DNA from: Paraburkholderia sp.
Lineage (GTDB): Bacteria > Pseudomonadota > Gammaproteobacteria > Burkholderiales > Burkholderiaceae
Length of the DNA stretch: 64,000 nt
Reading direction: 5' to 3'
NCBI GenBank assembly: GCA_004322045.1
Contig: SCRN01000025.1
Span: 62,001-126,000, forward strand
Shown here: piece after piece, positions 6,691-16,501 of the stretch
How positions within the stretch are numbered: position 1 is the first letter of the stretch
Layout: each line of letters starts with the position of its first letter
Notes under the pieces: model-generated
Database searches by the model: none
What the model was told of the DNA's origin: nothing
What the model saw: only the letters and a program-made list of their open reading frames with translations
Program-made: the position numbers and the translations under genes

Positions 6691-7962
6691 ATGTATGCAA
6701 TGACCCTTGAGCGCGAGCGGCGGCTGATCTGGCTGCTCGCGCTCGTGCAGTTCACGCTCATCATGGATTTCATGGTGATGATGCCGCTCGGACCGCAGAT
6801 CATGGGCGCGTTTCAGATCCCGCCATCGAAGTTCGCTGCAGCGGTCTCGGCCTACTCGTGGTGTTCCGGGTTGTCCGCGCTGCTCGCGGCCACTTACATC
6901 GATCGGTTCGATCGGCGCAAGCTGCTGCTCGCGGCGTATCTGTTGTTCGCGCTCTCGAACGTCCTGTGCGCATGTGCCACCAGCTATCCGCTGTTGCTCG
7001 CAAGCCGCGCATTCGCCGGCATCACGGGCGGCGTGCTCGGCGCGAGCGTCATGGCGATCGTCGCGGATGTCGTACCCGTTGCGCGACGCGGCACCGCCAC
7101 CGGCATCATCATGACCGGCTTCTCGATGGCGGCCATCGCCGGCGTGCCGGCCGGCGTGCTGCTCGGCGCGTATTTCCATTGGTCCGCGCCGTTTTGGCTG
7201 CTCGCGGCGTTCACGGTCACGATTGCGCTCGCCACCTCGCGTATCGTGCCCGCGCTCGCCGAGCACCGGGCCACGCGCGCGCCGTCGCTCTCGCAAACGC
7301 TTCCCGCGCTCGTCGATCTTTTGACCTCGGTTCGCCACCTCCGAGCCTTCGCGCTGACGTTCTTGATCATGCTCGCGCATATGCTCGTGATCCCGTTCAT
7401 CTCGCCGATGCTCGTGGCCAATCACAGCATCCGGCCCGATCAGATTTCATGGCTCTATATGGCAGGCGGAGCGTCGACATTGTTCACGTCGCGCGCGATC
7501 GGCCGGCTTGCCGATCGCATCGGGCACCGTCTCGTGTTTCGCCTGTTCGGCGTGCTCGCGCTGGGGCCCGTGCTCGTCGTCACGCACCTGCCCAATGTGC
7601 CGTTCTGGATCATGATCCCGGGCTTCGCCCTCTTCATGATCATTTCGTCCGGACGCATCGTGCCCATGCAGGCGATCCTCTCCACCGTGCCGAACGCCCA
7701 GCACCGCGGCGCATTCCTCAGCGCCAACGGCGCCGTGCAGTCGCTGGGAACAGGCTGCGGCGCGTGGCTCGGCGGGCTCATGTTGTCGACCGACACGGCC
7801 GGGCATATCGTCGGCTACGGCTTGAACGGATGGGTATCGGTCGCGCTGGCGTCGCTGGCCTTGGTGTGGGTGGGCAGCGTGCGCAGCGCCGGCGTGCAGG
7901 ACATGAAACCGGAAGCGCCCGTGTCGCAAGGCGCTGCGCCCGAACTCGCAGGCGAAGCGTAA
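6691..7962 (+). CDS. MFS transporter (DHA1-like drug/metabolite efflux)
   Basis: 423 aa with about 12 hydrophobic segments. The first half shows WLLALVQFTLIMDFMVMMPLG (TM1) and the inter-TM2/3 basic motif DRFDRRKLLL, followed by RAFAGITGGVLGASVMAIVADV, typical of MFS_1 exporters. Start chosen at 6691 (MYAMTLERERRL), where the MFS alignment begins; an upstream in-frame ATG at 6589 would add 34 Arg-rich residues. It follows the PadR regulator in the same direction, so it may be under its control. The substrate cannot be told from sequence; chloramphenicol- or arabinose-efflux-like members share this layout. Confidence 0.75.
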   Translation: MYAMTLERERRLIWLLALVQFTLIMDFMVMMPLGPQIMGAFQIPPSKFAAAVSAYSWCSGLSALLAATYIDRFDRRKLLLAAYLLFALSNVLCACATSYPLLLASRAFAGITGGVLGASVMAIVADVVPVARRGTATGIIMTGFSMAAIAGVPAGVLLGAYFHWSAPFWLLAAFTVTIALATSRIVPALAEHRATRAPSLSQTLPALVDLLTSVRHLRAFALTFLIMLAHMLVIPFISPMLVANHSIRPDQISWLYMAGGASTLFTSRAIGRLADRIGHRLVFRLFGVLALGPVLVVTHLPNVPFWIMIPGFALFMIISSGRIVPMQAILSTVPNAQHRGAFLSANGAVQSLGTGCGAWLGGLMLSTDTAGHIVGYGLNGWVSVALASLALVWVGSVRSAGVQDMKPEAPVSQGAAPELAGEA

Positions 7963-7977
7963 AAGCGCAATGAGTGA

Positions 7978-8004
7978 GCCGACGCCTTTTCAGAAGGCGC
8001 CGGC
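7978..8004. terminator. Possible bidirectional hairpin between convergent genes
   Basis: GCCGACGCCTT - TTCAG - AAGGCGCCGGC: 11-bp arms with one mismatch between the MFS gene (plus) and uvrA (minus). No strong T-run follows on either strand, so termination efficiency is doubtful. Confidence 0.4.
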
Positions 8005-8058
8005 CCACACGCCGTCATCGCTCGCGGCGTATCCGCGGATGAATACGCCGCCGCTCAC

Positions 8059-11000
8059 TCAAGCGCTACGACGGCCGCCTTCTGCCTTCACCTCGCTCGG
8101 CGCTTGCACGCAACGGGCGAGCACCGGGATCAGCGCTTGCCCCGTGTGGCTTTCCGGCACACGCGCGAGCGTTTCCGGATCGGCCGCCGCGACGATCGCG
8201 CCGCCGCCCGCCCCGCCTTCGGGGCCGAGATCGATGATCCAATCGGCTTCGGCAATCACATCGAGATCGTGCTCGATGACGATGACGCTGTGCTCCGCAT
8301 CCACGAGCCGGTGCAGCACGCGAATCAGCCGCGCGACGTCGGCCATGTGCAAACCGACCGTCGGTTCGTCGAGCACGTACAGCGTATGCGGCGCTTTTTG
8401 CCCGCGCCGGGTCACATCGTCACGGACCTTCGCCAATTCCGTCACGAGCTTGATCCGCTGCGCCTCGCCGCCCGAGAGCGTCGGCGAAGGCTGGCCCAGC
8501 GTCAGGTAGCCGAGGCCCACGTCCTTCATCAACTGCAACGGATGCGCAATGCTCGGCATCGGCGAGAAGAAGTCGACGGCCTCGTCGATTTCCATCGTCA
8601 GCACGTCGCCGATGTTCTTGCCGCGCCAAGTCACCGCGAGCGTCTCCGGGTTGAAGCGCTGCCCATGGCAAACGTCGCACGGCACTTTCACATCGGGCAA
8701 GAAGCTCATCCCGATCGTGCGCACGCCCTGCCCTTCGCACGCCGGGCAACGGCCTTCGCCCGTGTTGAACGAGAAGCGCGACGCGGCATAGCCGCGCGCC
8801 CGTGCTTCGAGCGTTTCGGCGAACAGCTTGCGGATCGTGTCCCACACGCCAATATAGGTGGCAGGGCACGAGCGCGGCGTCTTGCCGATCGGCGTCTGAT
8901 CGACTTCCAGCACTCGGTCGATCGCTTCGAAACCCGTCACCGACGTGCAGCCTTGCCAGCGATGCGTGACCTGCAGCGGCGCGCGAGTCGTACTCGCGCT
9001 GGACGTCATGCGGCGGCTCGGCTGCGCGCGCGGCGAGCTCTGTGTTTCCTTTTCCTGTGAGGCGCGCCGCGCGCGCCGAGTCGCAGGCGAGGACAATACC
9101 GATCGTCCCACCGCGTCGAGCAGGTTCGTCATCAGCACATCGCGGGCGAGCGTCGATTTACCCGATCCCGAGACACCCGTCACCGCGACGAGGCGCGCGA
9201 GCGGAATGCGCGCGGTGACATTGCGCAAGTTATGCAGCGAGGCGCCATGCACCGTCAACCATCGTTCGGGCACGGGAGCCTTCGCGTCGGCCCGTACTGC
9301 TCTGCGCGGCTGCAGCGGGTGAACGATCGGGCGCGCAAGAAATTGCCCTGTCAGGGAATCGGCATGCGCCGCGAGATCCTTGACCCCGCCCTCGGCGACA
9401 AGCCGGCCGCCGCGCTTGCCCGCCCCCGGCCCGATGTCGATGATGTGGTCGGCCCGCCGGATCGTATCTTCGTCGTGCTCGACGACGACGAGCGTGTTGC
9501 CTTTTTCGCCGAGCTGATGCAGCGCATCGAGCAAGATCCGGTTGTCCCGCGGATGCAGGCCGATCGTCGGTTCGTCGAGCACGTAGCACACGCCCTGCAG
9601 GTTGCTGCCGAGTTGCGCAGCGAGCCGGATACGCTGCGCCTCGCCGCCCGATAGGCTCGGCGCTGCGCGGTCGAGGCTCAGGTAGCCCAGCCCCACTTCT
9701 TCGAGGAACCTCAAGCGGCTCGCGATCTCGCTCACGACGTCGCGCGCGATCTGCGCATCGCGGCCCCCCAGTTCGATCGTCTCGATCCATCGGCGCGTAT
9801 CGGCCACGGTCCAGCGTCCGATGTCGACGATCGAGCGGCCGTCGAACTGCACCGCGCGCGCCGTTTCGTTCAAGCGCGTGCCGCCGCAGTCAGGACACGG
9901 CGTATCGTCGAGGCCCTCGATCTCCTGCTCCTCCGAAGGCAAGGTCTGCTCGCGACCACGGTTGTCGTCGGCGCCCAGCACGGTGTCGTCATAAGCGGCG
10001 CGCTGCTCGCGCGTCAACGCGAGTCCCGTGCCGACGCAACTCGGACACCAGCCGTGCTTGCTGTTGTACGAGAACATGCGCGGGTCCAGCTCGGGGTAGC
10101 TCGTCGCGCAGACCGGGCAGGCCCGCTTGACCGAGAGCACCTCGATCTCGCCGATGCCCGCCGCCGAGCGCTTCGCGGCAAGCGCATCAGCCAGTCCATC
10201 GAGCGGTGCGAGCAGATGCACCACGCCTTTGCCGAGTTCGAGCGCCGCATCGAGCGCGCGCCGCAACTCGCCTTCGTTGTCGGCGGACACGACGAGGTCG
10301 GCGACGGGCAGCTCGATCGTGTGCTCGCGAAAGCGTTCGAGCTTCGGCCACGGATCGACGCTGAGGAATTCGCCGTCGACACGCAGGTGCGTATGTCCGC
10401 GCGCCTTCGCCCACTTGGCCAAATCGGTATAGACGCCCTTGCGGTTGACGACGAGCGGCGCGAAAAAGCCCACGTGTTCGCCCGCATAGTTGCGCAGCAA
10501 GTGCGCCGCAATCGATTCCGCGCTCTGCGGCATCACGGGCGTGCCGTCGTGGATGCAATGCTGAATCCCGAGCTTGACGTACAGCAGCCGCAGGAAATGC
10601 CAAACTTCGGAAGTGGTCGCGACCGTGCTCTTACGTCCTCCGCGCGACAGACGCTGCTCGATCGCGACGGTCGGGGGAATGCCGTAGACGGCGTCGACTT
10701 CGGGCCGCCCCGCGGGCTGCACGATCGAGCGCGCATAGGCATTGAGCGATTCGAGGTAGCGGCGCTGCCCTTCATGAAACAGGATGTCGAAAGCGAGCGT
10801 CGACTTGCCCGAGCCCGACACACCCGTGACGACATTGAATTTGCCGTGAGGAATATCGACGTTCAGGCTCTTGAGGTTGTGCTCGCGCGCGTTGACGATG
10901 CGCACGACGTCGTCACCCTCCACCGCGCGACGCGAACGCGCCGCCGCAAGCGCCGATTGCAGCGGCATCCCGGCAGCGGCTGCATCGGATCTGCTCGTGC

Positions 11001-13965
11001 CGAGCGCGTCGTCGTAGTGCTTCAATGCGCGCCCGGTGTGCGAGGCGGCGCAGGCTTTGATGTCATCGGGCGTGCCGGCGGCGAGAACCAGACCGCCTTC
11101 GTCGCCGCCCTCGGGACCCAGATCGACGATCCAATCGGCCGCGCGAATGACGTCGAGATTGTGCTCGATCACGATCAGCGAATGACCGCGTGCAAGCAAC
11201 TTGCCGAACGCGCGCATGAGCTTGGCGATGTCGTCGAAATGCAGCCCCGTCGTCGGCTCGTCGAACATGAAGAGCCGCCCGCCCGGTGCCGCTTGCGCAC
11301 CGGCCTTGCCGCTCGTCTCCGCAAGAAAACCCGCGAGCTTCAAACGTTGCGCTTCGCCACCCGAAAGCGTGGGCACCGGCTGGCCAAGCTTCACATATTC
11401 GAGACCGACATCGATGATCGGCTGCAAGACGCGCAGCACATCGGCGTCTTCGGCGAACAAGCTCACCGCTTCGCTGACGGTCAGCTCGAGCACATCGGCA
11501 ATGGACAATGCCCGCGCGGGCGCGCCTCGTTCGATGGTCACCTCGAGCACTTCGGCTCGATAGCGGCGGCCGTCGCAATCAGGGCATCGTAGGTAGACGT
11601 CCGACAGAAACTGCATCTCCACGTGTTCGAAGCCGGAGCCGCCGCACGTCGGGCAGCGTCCATCGCCCGAATTGAAGCTGAACGTGCCCGCCGTGTAGCC
11701 GCGCTGCAATGCGAGCGGCGCTTTCGAGAACAGTTTGCGGATCTCGTCGAAGGCGCCGACATAGCTGGCCGGATTCGAACGTGCCGTCTTGCCGATCGGC
11801 GATTGATCGACGAACACGACGTCGGCGATCCCTTCCGCACCGATCAAGCCTCGATGCGCGCCCGGCGTTTCGGTCGGACGGCCGAGGTGGCGTGCGAGCG
11901 CAGGGTGAAGGACATCTTGGATCAACGTCGACTTGCCCGAGCCGGAGACGCCCGTCACGCAGACGAGCCGCCCCAACGGAATCTCCACCGTCACATCGCG
12001 CAAGTTGTGCTCGCTCGCGCCTTCGAGCACGAGCCGCGGCGTCTGCGCATCGACAGGCCGCCGCGCCCAATGCGTGGCATCGGCGACGCGCAGCCGCGCG
12101 CCGAGATATTGGCCCGTCAGCGTCTGCGCCGAGCGGATGTCCGCCGGCGTGCCGTCGTAGACGATGGCGCCGCCCCGCTCACCCGGCCCCGGCCCCATGT
12201 CGATGAGCCGGTCGGCCGCCAGCATGACCGACGGATCGTGCTCGACGACGACGAGCGTATTGCCCGCATCGCGCAAACGCCGCATCGCTTCGACGATGCG
12301 GTCCAGATCGCGCGGATGCAAGCCGATGCTGGGCTCGTCGAGCACGAACAGCGTCTTCGTGAGCGAGGTGCCGAGCGCAGTCGTCAAGTTGATCCGTTGC
12401 ACCTCGCCGCCCGACAGCGTGCGGCTTTGCCGATCGAGCGTCAGATAACCGAGCCCGACGTCGCACAAATAGCGCAGCCGCGTGCGCACCTCGGCGACGA
12501 GCAGCTTCAAGGCGTCGTCGAGCAGCGCGCTCGGCAGCGTCATCTCGTCGAAGAAACGGCGAATCCGTGCGATCGGCAACAGCATCAAGTCATGCACGGT
12601 GAGTCCCGGCAATGCTTCGAGCTGAGCGCGCGTCCAAGTCACGCCGCGCGGCATGAAGCGCGCATCGGCGGCGAGCACGGTGTCCGCGTTCTCCTTCGTG
12701 CCGAGACGCCACAAGAGCGATTCGGTTTTGAGCCGCGCGCCGCCGCACGTCTCGCACGGCGTGTAGCTGCGGTATTTCGACAAGAGCACGCGAATGTGCA
12801 TCTTGTACGCTTTCGATTCGAGATAGTCGAAGAAGCGCCGCACGCCGTACCACTCGCGCTGCCATTGGCCGTTCCAGTCGGGAGAGCCGTCGATCACCCA
12901 GTCGCGCTCGGCATCGGTCAGTTCGGCCCATGGCGTCGTCGTGCGAATCCGCGCGCGCGCCGCGTAGCGCATCAGATCGTCCTGGCACTCCTTCCACGCT
13001 GGCGTTTGCATGGGCTTGATTGCCCCGCCCGCGAGCGTCTTGCGCACATCGGGAATCACGAGGCCGAGATCGACGCCGATAACACGCCCGAAGCCACGGC
13101 ATACCTCACAGGCGCCATAAGCCGAATTGAACGAAAACAGTCCCGGCTGTGGATCGGCGTAGCGCAGATCGCTTTCCGGGCAATGCAAGCCGGTCGAGAA
13201 GCGCCAGATGCGCGGCTCCGGTGCAGCCTGTCCACCGACTTCGCCCGCATCGTCGCTGTCGTGCAACACGTAGATATGAACGCGGCCCGCGCCCCGCTTC
13301 AGCGACGCTTCGATCGCCTCGACCACGCGCGCCTTCTCGACTTTGCTCAAGCGGAAGCGGTCGGCGACGACATCGAGCACTTTGCGCGGCCCGGCCGGCG
13401 TCGTCACTTCACGCTCGGCCTGTACGCGCGTGTAGCCGCTCGCCGAGAGCCACTGCCCGACTTCGTCGGCGCTCGTCCGTTCGGGCAACTCGACCGGGAA
13501 CGTCACCACCAGCCGCTCGTCGCGCTGCGCAGTGCGCTCGAGAAGCGCGGCGTAGATCGTTTCGGGCGTGTCGTGGCGCACCGGCTCAGCCGTCGCCTTA
13601 TCGAACAGTTGCGCGGCGCGCGCGAAGAGCAGCTTCAGATGATCGTTGAGCTCGGTCATCGTGCCGACCGTCGAGCGGGAACTGCGCACAGGATTGGTCT
13701 GATCGATCGCGATCGCAGGCGGAACGCCGTCGACGCGGTCGACTTGCGGGCGATCCATTCGATCGAGGAATTGCCGCGCGTAGGCGCTGAACGTTTCGAC
13801 GTAGCGGCGCTGCCCTTCGGCATACAGCGTGTCGAATACGAGGCTCGACTTGCCCGAACCCGAGGGTCCCGTGACGACCGTCATTTCCCCGGTGCGCAGA
13901 TCGAGATCGATGTTTTTGAGATTGTGTTGACGAGCCCCGCGAATGCGGATGACGCCGGAAGTCAT
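8059..13965 (-). CDS. uvrA: Double-length UvrA-family ATPase (two UvrA units fused in tandem)
   Basis: 1968 aa, about twice the usual 940. Four ABC ATPase modules are visible: Walker A (TGPSGSGKS or TGVSGSGKS) near residues 33, 670, 1043 and 1593, and LSGGE signatures near 516, 865, 1437 and 1828, each followed by a DEPxxGLH Walker B. Zn-finger Cys pairs (CxxC) occur in both units. Known: UvrA acts as a homodimer in nucleotide-excision repair, loading UvrB at lesions. Inference: this chain could form the dimer by itself. The second unit has a short region (about 45 residues) where the first has a full DNA-binding insertion domain. RBS AAAGGGAC precedes ATG 13965. Double-length UvrA proteins exist in related bacteria; a standard uvrA elsewhere in the genome is likely. 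Confidence 0.85.
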   Translation of the reverse strand: MTSGVIRIRGARQHNLKNIDLDLRTGEMTVVTGPSGSGKSSLVFDTLYAEGQRRYVETFSAYARQFLDRMDRPQVDRVDGVPPAIAIDQTNPVRSSRSTVGTMTELNDHLKLLFARAAQLFDKATAEPVRHDTPETIYAALLERTAQRDERLVVTFPVELPERTSADEVGQWLSASGYTRVQAEREVTTPAGPRKVLDVVADRFRLSKVEKARVVEAIEASLKRGAGRVHIYVLHDSDDAGEVGGQAAPEPRIWRFSTGLHCPESDLRYADPQPGLFSFNSAYGACEVCRGFGRVIGVDLGLVIPDVRKTLAGGAIKPMQTPAWKECQDDLMRYAARARIRTTTPWAELTDAERDWVIDGSPDWNGQWQREWYGVRRFFDYLESKAYKMHIRVLLSKYRSYTPCETCGGARLKTESLLWRLGTKENADTVLAADARFMPRGVTWTRAQLEALPGLTVHDLMLLPIARIRRFFDEMTLPSALLDDALKLLVAEVRTRLRYLCDVGLGYLTLDRQSRTLSGGEVQRINLTTALGTSLTKTLFVLDEPSIGLHPRDLDRIVEAMRRLRDAGNTLVVVEHDPSVMLAADRLIDMGPGPGERGGAIVYDGTPADIRSAQTLTGQYLGARLRVADATHWARRPVDAQTPRLVLEGASEHNLRDVTVEIPLGRLVCVTGVSGSGKSTLIQDVLHPALARHLGRPTETPGAHRGLIGAEGIADVVFVDQSPIGKTARSNPASYVGAFDEIRKLFSKAPLALQRGYTAGTFSFNSGDGRCPTCGGSGFEHVEMQFLSDVYLRCPDCDGRRYRAEVLEVTIERGAPARALSIADVLELTVSEAVSLFAEDADVLRVLQPIIDVGLEYVKLGQPVPTLSGGEAQRLKLAGFLAETSGKAGAQAAPGGRLFMFDEPTTGLHFDDIAKLMRAFGKLLARGHSLIVIEHNLDVIRAADWIVDLGPEGGDEGGLVLAAGTPDDIKACAASHTGRALKHYDDALGTSRSDAAAAGMPLQSALAAARSRRAVEGDDVVRIVNAREHNLKSLNVDIPHGKFNVVTGVSGSGKSTLAFDILFHEGQRRYLESLNAYARSIVQPAGRPEVDAVYGIPPTVAIEQRLSRGGRKSTVATTSEVWHFLRLLYVKLGIQHCIHDGTPVMPQSAESIAAHLLRNYAGEHVGFFAPLVVNRKGVYTDLAKWAKARGHTHLRVDGEFLSVDPWPKLERFREHTIELPVADLVVSADNEGELRRALDAALELGKGVVHLLAPLDGLADALAAKRSAAGIGEIEVLSVKRACPVCATSYPELDPRMFSYNSKHGWCPSCVGTGLALTREQRAAYDDTVLGADDNRGREQTLPSEEQEIEGLDDTPCPDCGGTRLNETARAVQFDGRSIVDIGRWTVADTRRWIETIELGGRDAQIARDVVSEIASRLRFLEEVGLGYLSLDRAAPSLSGGEAQRIRLAAQLGSNLQGVCYVLDEPTIGLHPRDNRILLDALHQLGEKGNTLVVVEHDEDTIRRADHIIDIGPGAGKRGGRLVAEGGVKDLAAHADSLTGQFLARPIVHPLQPRRAVRADAKAPVPERWLTVHGASLHNLRNVTARIPLARLVAVTGVSGSGKSTLARDVLMTNLLDAVGRSVLSSPATRRARRASQEKETQSSPRAQPSRRMTSSASTTRAPLQVTHRWQGCTSVTGFEAIDRVLEVDQTPIGKTPRSCPATYIGVWDTIRKLFAETLEARARGYAASRFSFNTGEGRCPACEGQGVRTIGMSFLPDVKVPCDVCHGQRFNPETLAVTWRGKNIGDVLTMEIDEAVDFFSPMPSIAHPLQLMKDVGLGYLTLGQPSPTLSGGEAQRIKLVTELAKVRDDVTRRGQKAPHTLYVLDEPTVGLHMADVARLIRVLHRLVDAEHSVIVIEHDLDVIAEADWIIDLGPEGGAGGGAIVAAADPETLARVPESHTGQALIPVLARCVQAPSEVKAEGGRRSA

Positions 13966-14228
13966 GAGACGTGTCCCTTTTACGCGCTATATCGAACGAT
14001 GCGCGCCCTCGTTTCGAGATAAGAAGGCGCGCCAGGGGTGCAATGATAGTCCGGCTTTGGAGAGTTAGCCGCGCCCCGGTTCGAGCAATGGCGCTTTGTT
14101 GGGCCGGCGTGTCCCTAAGATCGAAATCGGCCGCGATTGGGGGCTGCGGCGCATGCAACTTGGTGACAACCACTGACGGCAGGCGGCGATCGGATCGCTC
14201 GCTTGCATGGGGAAGCGATCCCGGTGCG

Positions 14229-14858
14229 TCAAGCGATCGCCTCTAGGGGCTCGTCCGCCAACGCGGCGGCCACGCGGGCCCTGAGCACCGGCAACAACTC
14301 GCGCTCGAGCCAAGGATGATGCTTGAACCAGCCTTGGTTGCGCGGCGACGGATGAGGCAACGGCAGGCGCGAGGGACCGAAGTCGCGCCACGCGGCGACG
14401 GTGTCGGTCAAGGTGGCCCGCCGCGCGTCGGCCAAAAACCGCCGCTGCGCGTAAGCGCCGACGAGTAGCGTCAACCGGATGTGCGGCATCTCGGCCAACA
14501 CGCGTTCGAGCCAGAGCGCGGCGCACTCGGGTCGCGGCGGCAAATCTCCCGACGGGCCGCGCCCCGGATAGCAATAGCCCATCGGCACGAGCGCCACGCG
14601 GTTGGAATCGTAAAAAGTGTCGCGATCGATCCCCATCCAATCGCGCAGACGCTCGCCGCTCTTGTCGTCCCAGGGCACGCCCGACGCGTGCACGCGCGCA
14701 CCCGGCGCTTGTCCGACCACTAGGACGCGGGCCGAGCGCCCAATTTGCAGCACCGGCCTAGGCCCGTGCGGCAAATGCGCCTCGCAGGCGCGGCAGGCAC
14801 GGATCTGCGCGAGCAGCGACTGCAAACGAGCACGAGCGGGAAGCGACGAGGAAGACAT
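14229..14858 (-). CDS. Uracil-DNA glycosylase superfamily protein, Fe-S type
   Basis: 209 aa. Motif 1 is VVGQAPGARVHASGVPWDD (GQAPG in place of GEAPG of family 4 UDGs). The late motif HPSPRNQGWF supplies the catalytic-loop His. Four Cys placed as CRAC near residues 19-22 and Cys-x15-Cys within GYCYPG...RPECAALW match the 4Fe-4S ligands of family 4/5-like enzymes. Family role: removes uracil or related damaged bases from DNA; the exact substrate is uncertain because the motifs are variant. It is transcribed the same way as uvrA, 263 bp upstream of it, placing two DNA-repair genes together. Confidence 0.75.
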   Translation of the reverse strand: MSSSSLPARARLQSLLAQIRACRACEAHLPHGPRPVLQIGRSARVLVVGQAPGARVHASGVPWDDKSGERLRDWMGIDRDTFYDSNRVALVPMGYCYPGRGPSGDLPPRPECAALWLERVLAEMPHIRLTLLVGAYAQRRFLADARRATLTDTVAAWRDFGPSRLPLPHPSPRNQGWFKHHPWLERELLPVLRARVAAALADEPLEAIA

Positions 14859-14901
14859 CGATAATGCTGACGAGGTGAAGTTGGGAATCGCAGGATGCGT
14901 T

Positions 14902-15270
14902 TCAGTGATGCTTGAGGCGATCCAAGAGGTACTCGCGCAACACCACGGCCTGATTGTGCTCGCGGTCGCGGGCGCCGAACAGCAGCGTCACGGGACTTCG
15001 CTTGGCTGCTTCGAGCAATGGTTGCCAAGCTTGCGGGTTCGCATCGAGTTCGGCGCGATAACGCCGCTGAAATTCTTCCCAGCGTACAGGGTCATGGCCG
15101 AACCATCTGCGCAACTCGGTGCTCGGCGCAGCGTCGCGCACCCAGGCCTCGAGGCGCAACGTGTCCTTGGTGACGCCGCGCGGCCACATGCGGTCGACCA
15201 GGAAACGGGCGTGCCCGTCCTGGCCGAGCGCGTCATACGCCCTGACGATATCGATTCGAGCCTGCTTCAT
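14902..15270 (-). CDS. DUF488 family protein (YeaO-like)
   Basis: 122 aa. The DUF488 signature is clear: VDRMWPRGVTKDTLRLEAWVRDAAPSTELRRWFGHD, followed by WEEFQRRYRAEL and LLFGARDREHNQAVVL. The function of the family is unknown; it is small, cytoplasmic and widespread. Start at 15270 with AGGAGG nine bases upstream of the ATG. It lies 43 bp upstream of the glycosylase gene and is probably co-transcribed with it. Confidence 0.8.
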   Translation of the reverse strand: MKQARIDIVRAYDALGQDGHARFLVDRMWPRGVTKDTLRLEAWVRDAAPSTELRRWFGHDPVRWEEFQRRYRAELDANPQAWQPLLEAAKRSPVTLLFGARDREHNQAVVLREYLLDRLKHH

Positions 15271-15383
15271 GGCCGTTGCCTCCTGTCGGCAAGCGAAACG
15301 CGCTGTGCGCGCCGTCACGCCCGCCATAGCGACACCGCCTATCGCCCGCGCCACCGCAAACCGGCCGCAGCGGCGCGATGCCC

Positions 15384-16253
15384 TCACACTTGCCGCAGCG
15401 ATGCTTCGAGCGCATGGGCGGTCATGCGGTCGCCATCTGTCGCGAGTGTCGCCCGAAACACCGTTTGCCCGTTATGGCCAACGGCTGCCGGCGAGTCCCA
15501 CCGCAATTCCACGTGCGAGCGCCGTGCCCAACCATGCGCACGGACCGCACGCGCGGCGCGCTGCCCGGCCGCGGACGTCATGCCGTCGGCCGGCGCGGGC
15601 ACGTGCGCCGACGGACGCTCCCGCTCGATGGCTTCGGCAGCCGGCCATTTGATCGACAGCTCCCGAGCATCATATTGACCCAGTTTGCGGCTCTCGACCC
15701 AAACGACCACAGTGCGCGTCGGGACATCTACCGAAATCGCATATCGGCCAATGGCAAAACGCCGCGCGGCCACATGGGTGCGCCAGAGCGCGCGCGGGCG
15801 GCATATCCAGAGCACTGCGCCGTAGAGCGCCGGCGCGGCAACGAACCACCCGTTCGTCCGGGTGATCGCAGCGACGGTCGGCCGCAGCCCGTCGGTCCAC
15901 ACATACGCCCCGATCAACCAGACCGCGAACAAGAGACACAGGAAAGCGAACAAGCGCAATGCTTGCCGCAACCATTGCGGCAACGGGTGAAACGGCCGCT
16001 CGGCGCGCGCGTGTGCGCCAGGCAACACGATCAGCAAAAACAGAAAGACGCCGTTGATCGAAGCCCAGGGCGACGACGCCATCGCCGAGAGCGCCTCGGC
16101 GTAGCCCATTTGCGCCATCGAGTAGAGCCAGCGCGACAACAAGACGAGACCGATGGCGCGCAGGGTGAACATCGTACCGGCGCCGGGCGCGGGATCGCCG
16201 GCCGCCCGATGGCCGCCCCCGTGATCCGCTCGGGTTCGGTTCGCTCTCGCCAA
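15384..16253 (-). CDS. Putative membrane protein of unknown function
   Basis: 289 aa. Three or four hydrophobic segments are visible at about residues 28-45 (FTLRAIGLVLLSRWLY), 65-78 (INGVFLFLLIVLP), 98-118 (LRLFAFLCLLFAVWLIGAYV) and 133-150. A soluble C-terminal domain of about 130 residues is Arg/Ala-rich. The start could be the TTG at 16253, which has AGGAGAG five bases upstream, or the internal ATG at 16172 before the first membrane segment. I recognise no family. Upstream neighbour is the GT4 gene in the same orientation, separated by 250 bp with a strong hairpin. Confidence 0.6.
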   Translation of the reverse strand: MARANRTRADHGGGHRAAGDPAPGAGTMFTLRAIGLVLLSRWLYSMAQMGYAEALSAMASSPWASINGVFLFLLIVLPGAHARAERPFHPLPQWLRQALRLFAFLCLLFAVWLIGAYVWTDGLRPTVAAITRTNGWFVAAPALYGAVLWICRPRALWRTHVAARRFAIGRYAISVDVPTRTVVVWVESRKLGQYDARELSIKWPAAEAIERERPSAHVPAPADGMTSAAGQRAARAVRAHGWARRSHVELRWDSPAAVGHNGQTVFRATLATDGDRMTAHALEASLRQV

Positions 16254-16420
16254 GTCGCTCTCCTGAAGTCAGTCGTTTTCGCCGCCGATGTGCGGCAGCA
16301 GCATTATAGGGATTCGGCCGTTGCCCATGCGGCCGCTGAAGTCACACGGACGAATAATCGGCAAGCGGCCTCCTACCCGAAATCCGCGGCGCGACGCAAC
16401 TTTCGCCACGCTGGAAACGA

Positions 16421-16454
16421 CGCGCCCCGCGTGCCGTAAGGCAGGCGGGGCGCG
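16421..16454 (-). terminator. Strong hairpin after the GT4 gene
   Basis: CGCGCCCCGC-g-TGCC - GTAA - GGCA-g-GCGGGGCGCG: 14 paired bases with one symmetric mismatch and a 4-nt loop. On the minus strand it is followed by a T-poor stretch (TCGTTTCC), so it may be a weak intrinsic terminator for the glycosyltransferase gene or an RNA stabilising hairpin. Confidence 0.5.
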
Positions 16455-16501
16455 AGATCCGTTGCGCGCGCGGGGCCGAGGCGGCCGCGCGCATGGGAGC
16501 G

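Noticed and set aside
11623-14022. 799-aa plus-strand open frame opposite uvrA
   Set aside because: Arg/Ala/His-rich, no family motif, and lies antisense to a clearly real gene with four ATPase modules; a shadow frame of GC-rich coding DNA.
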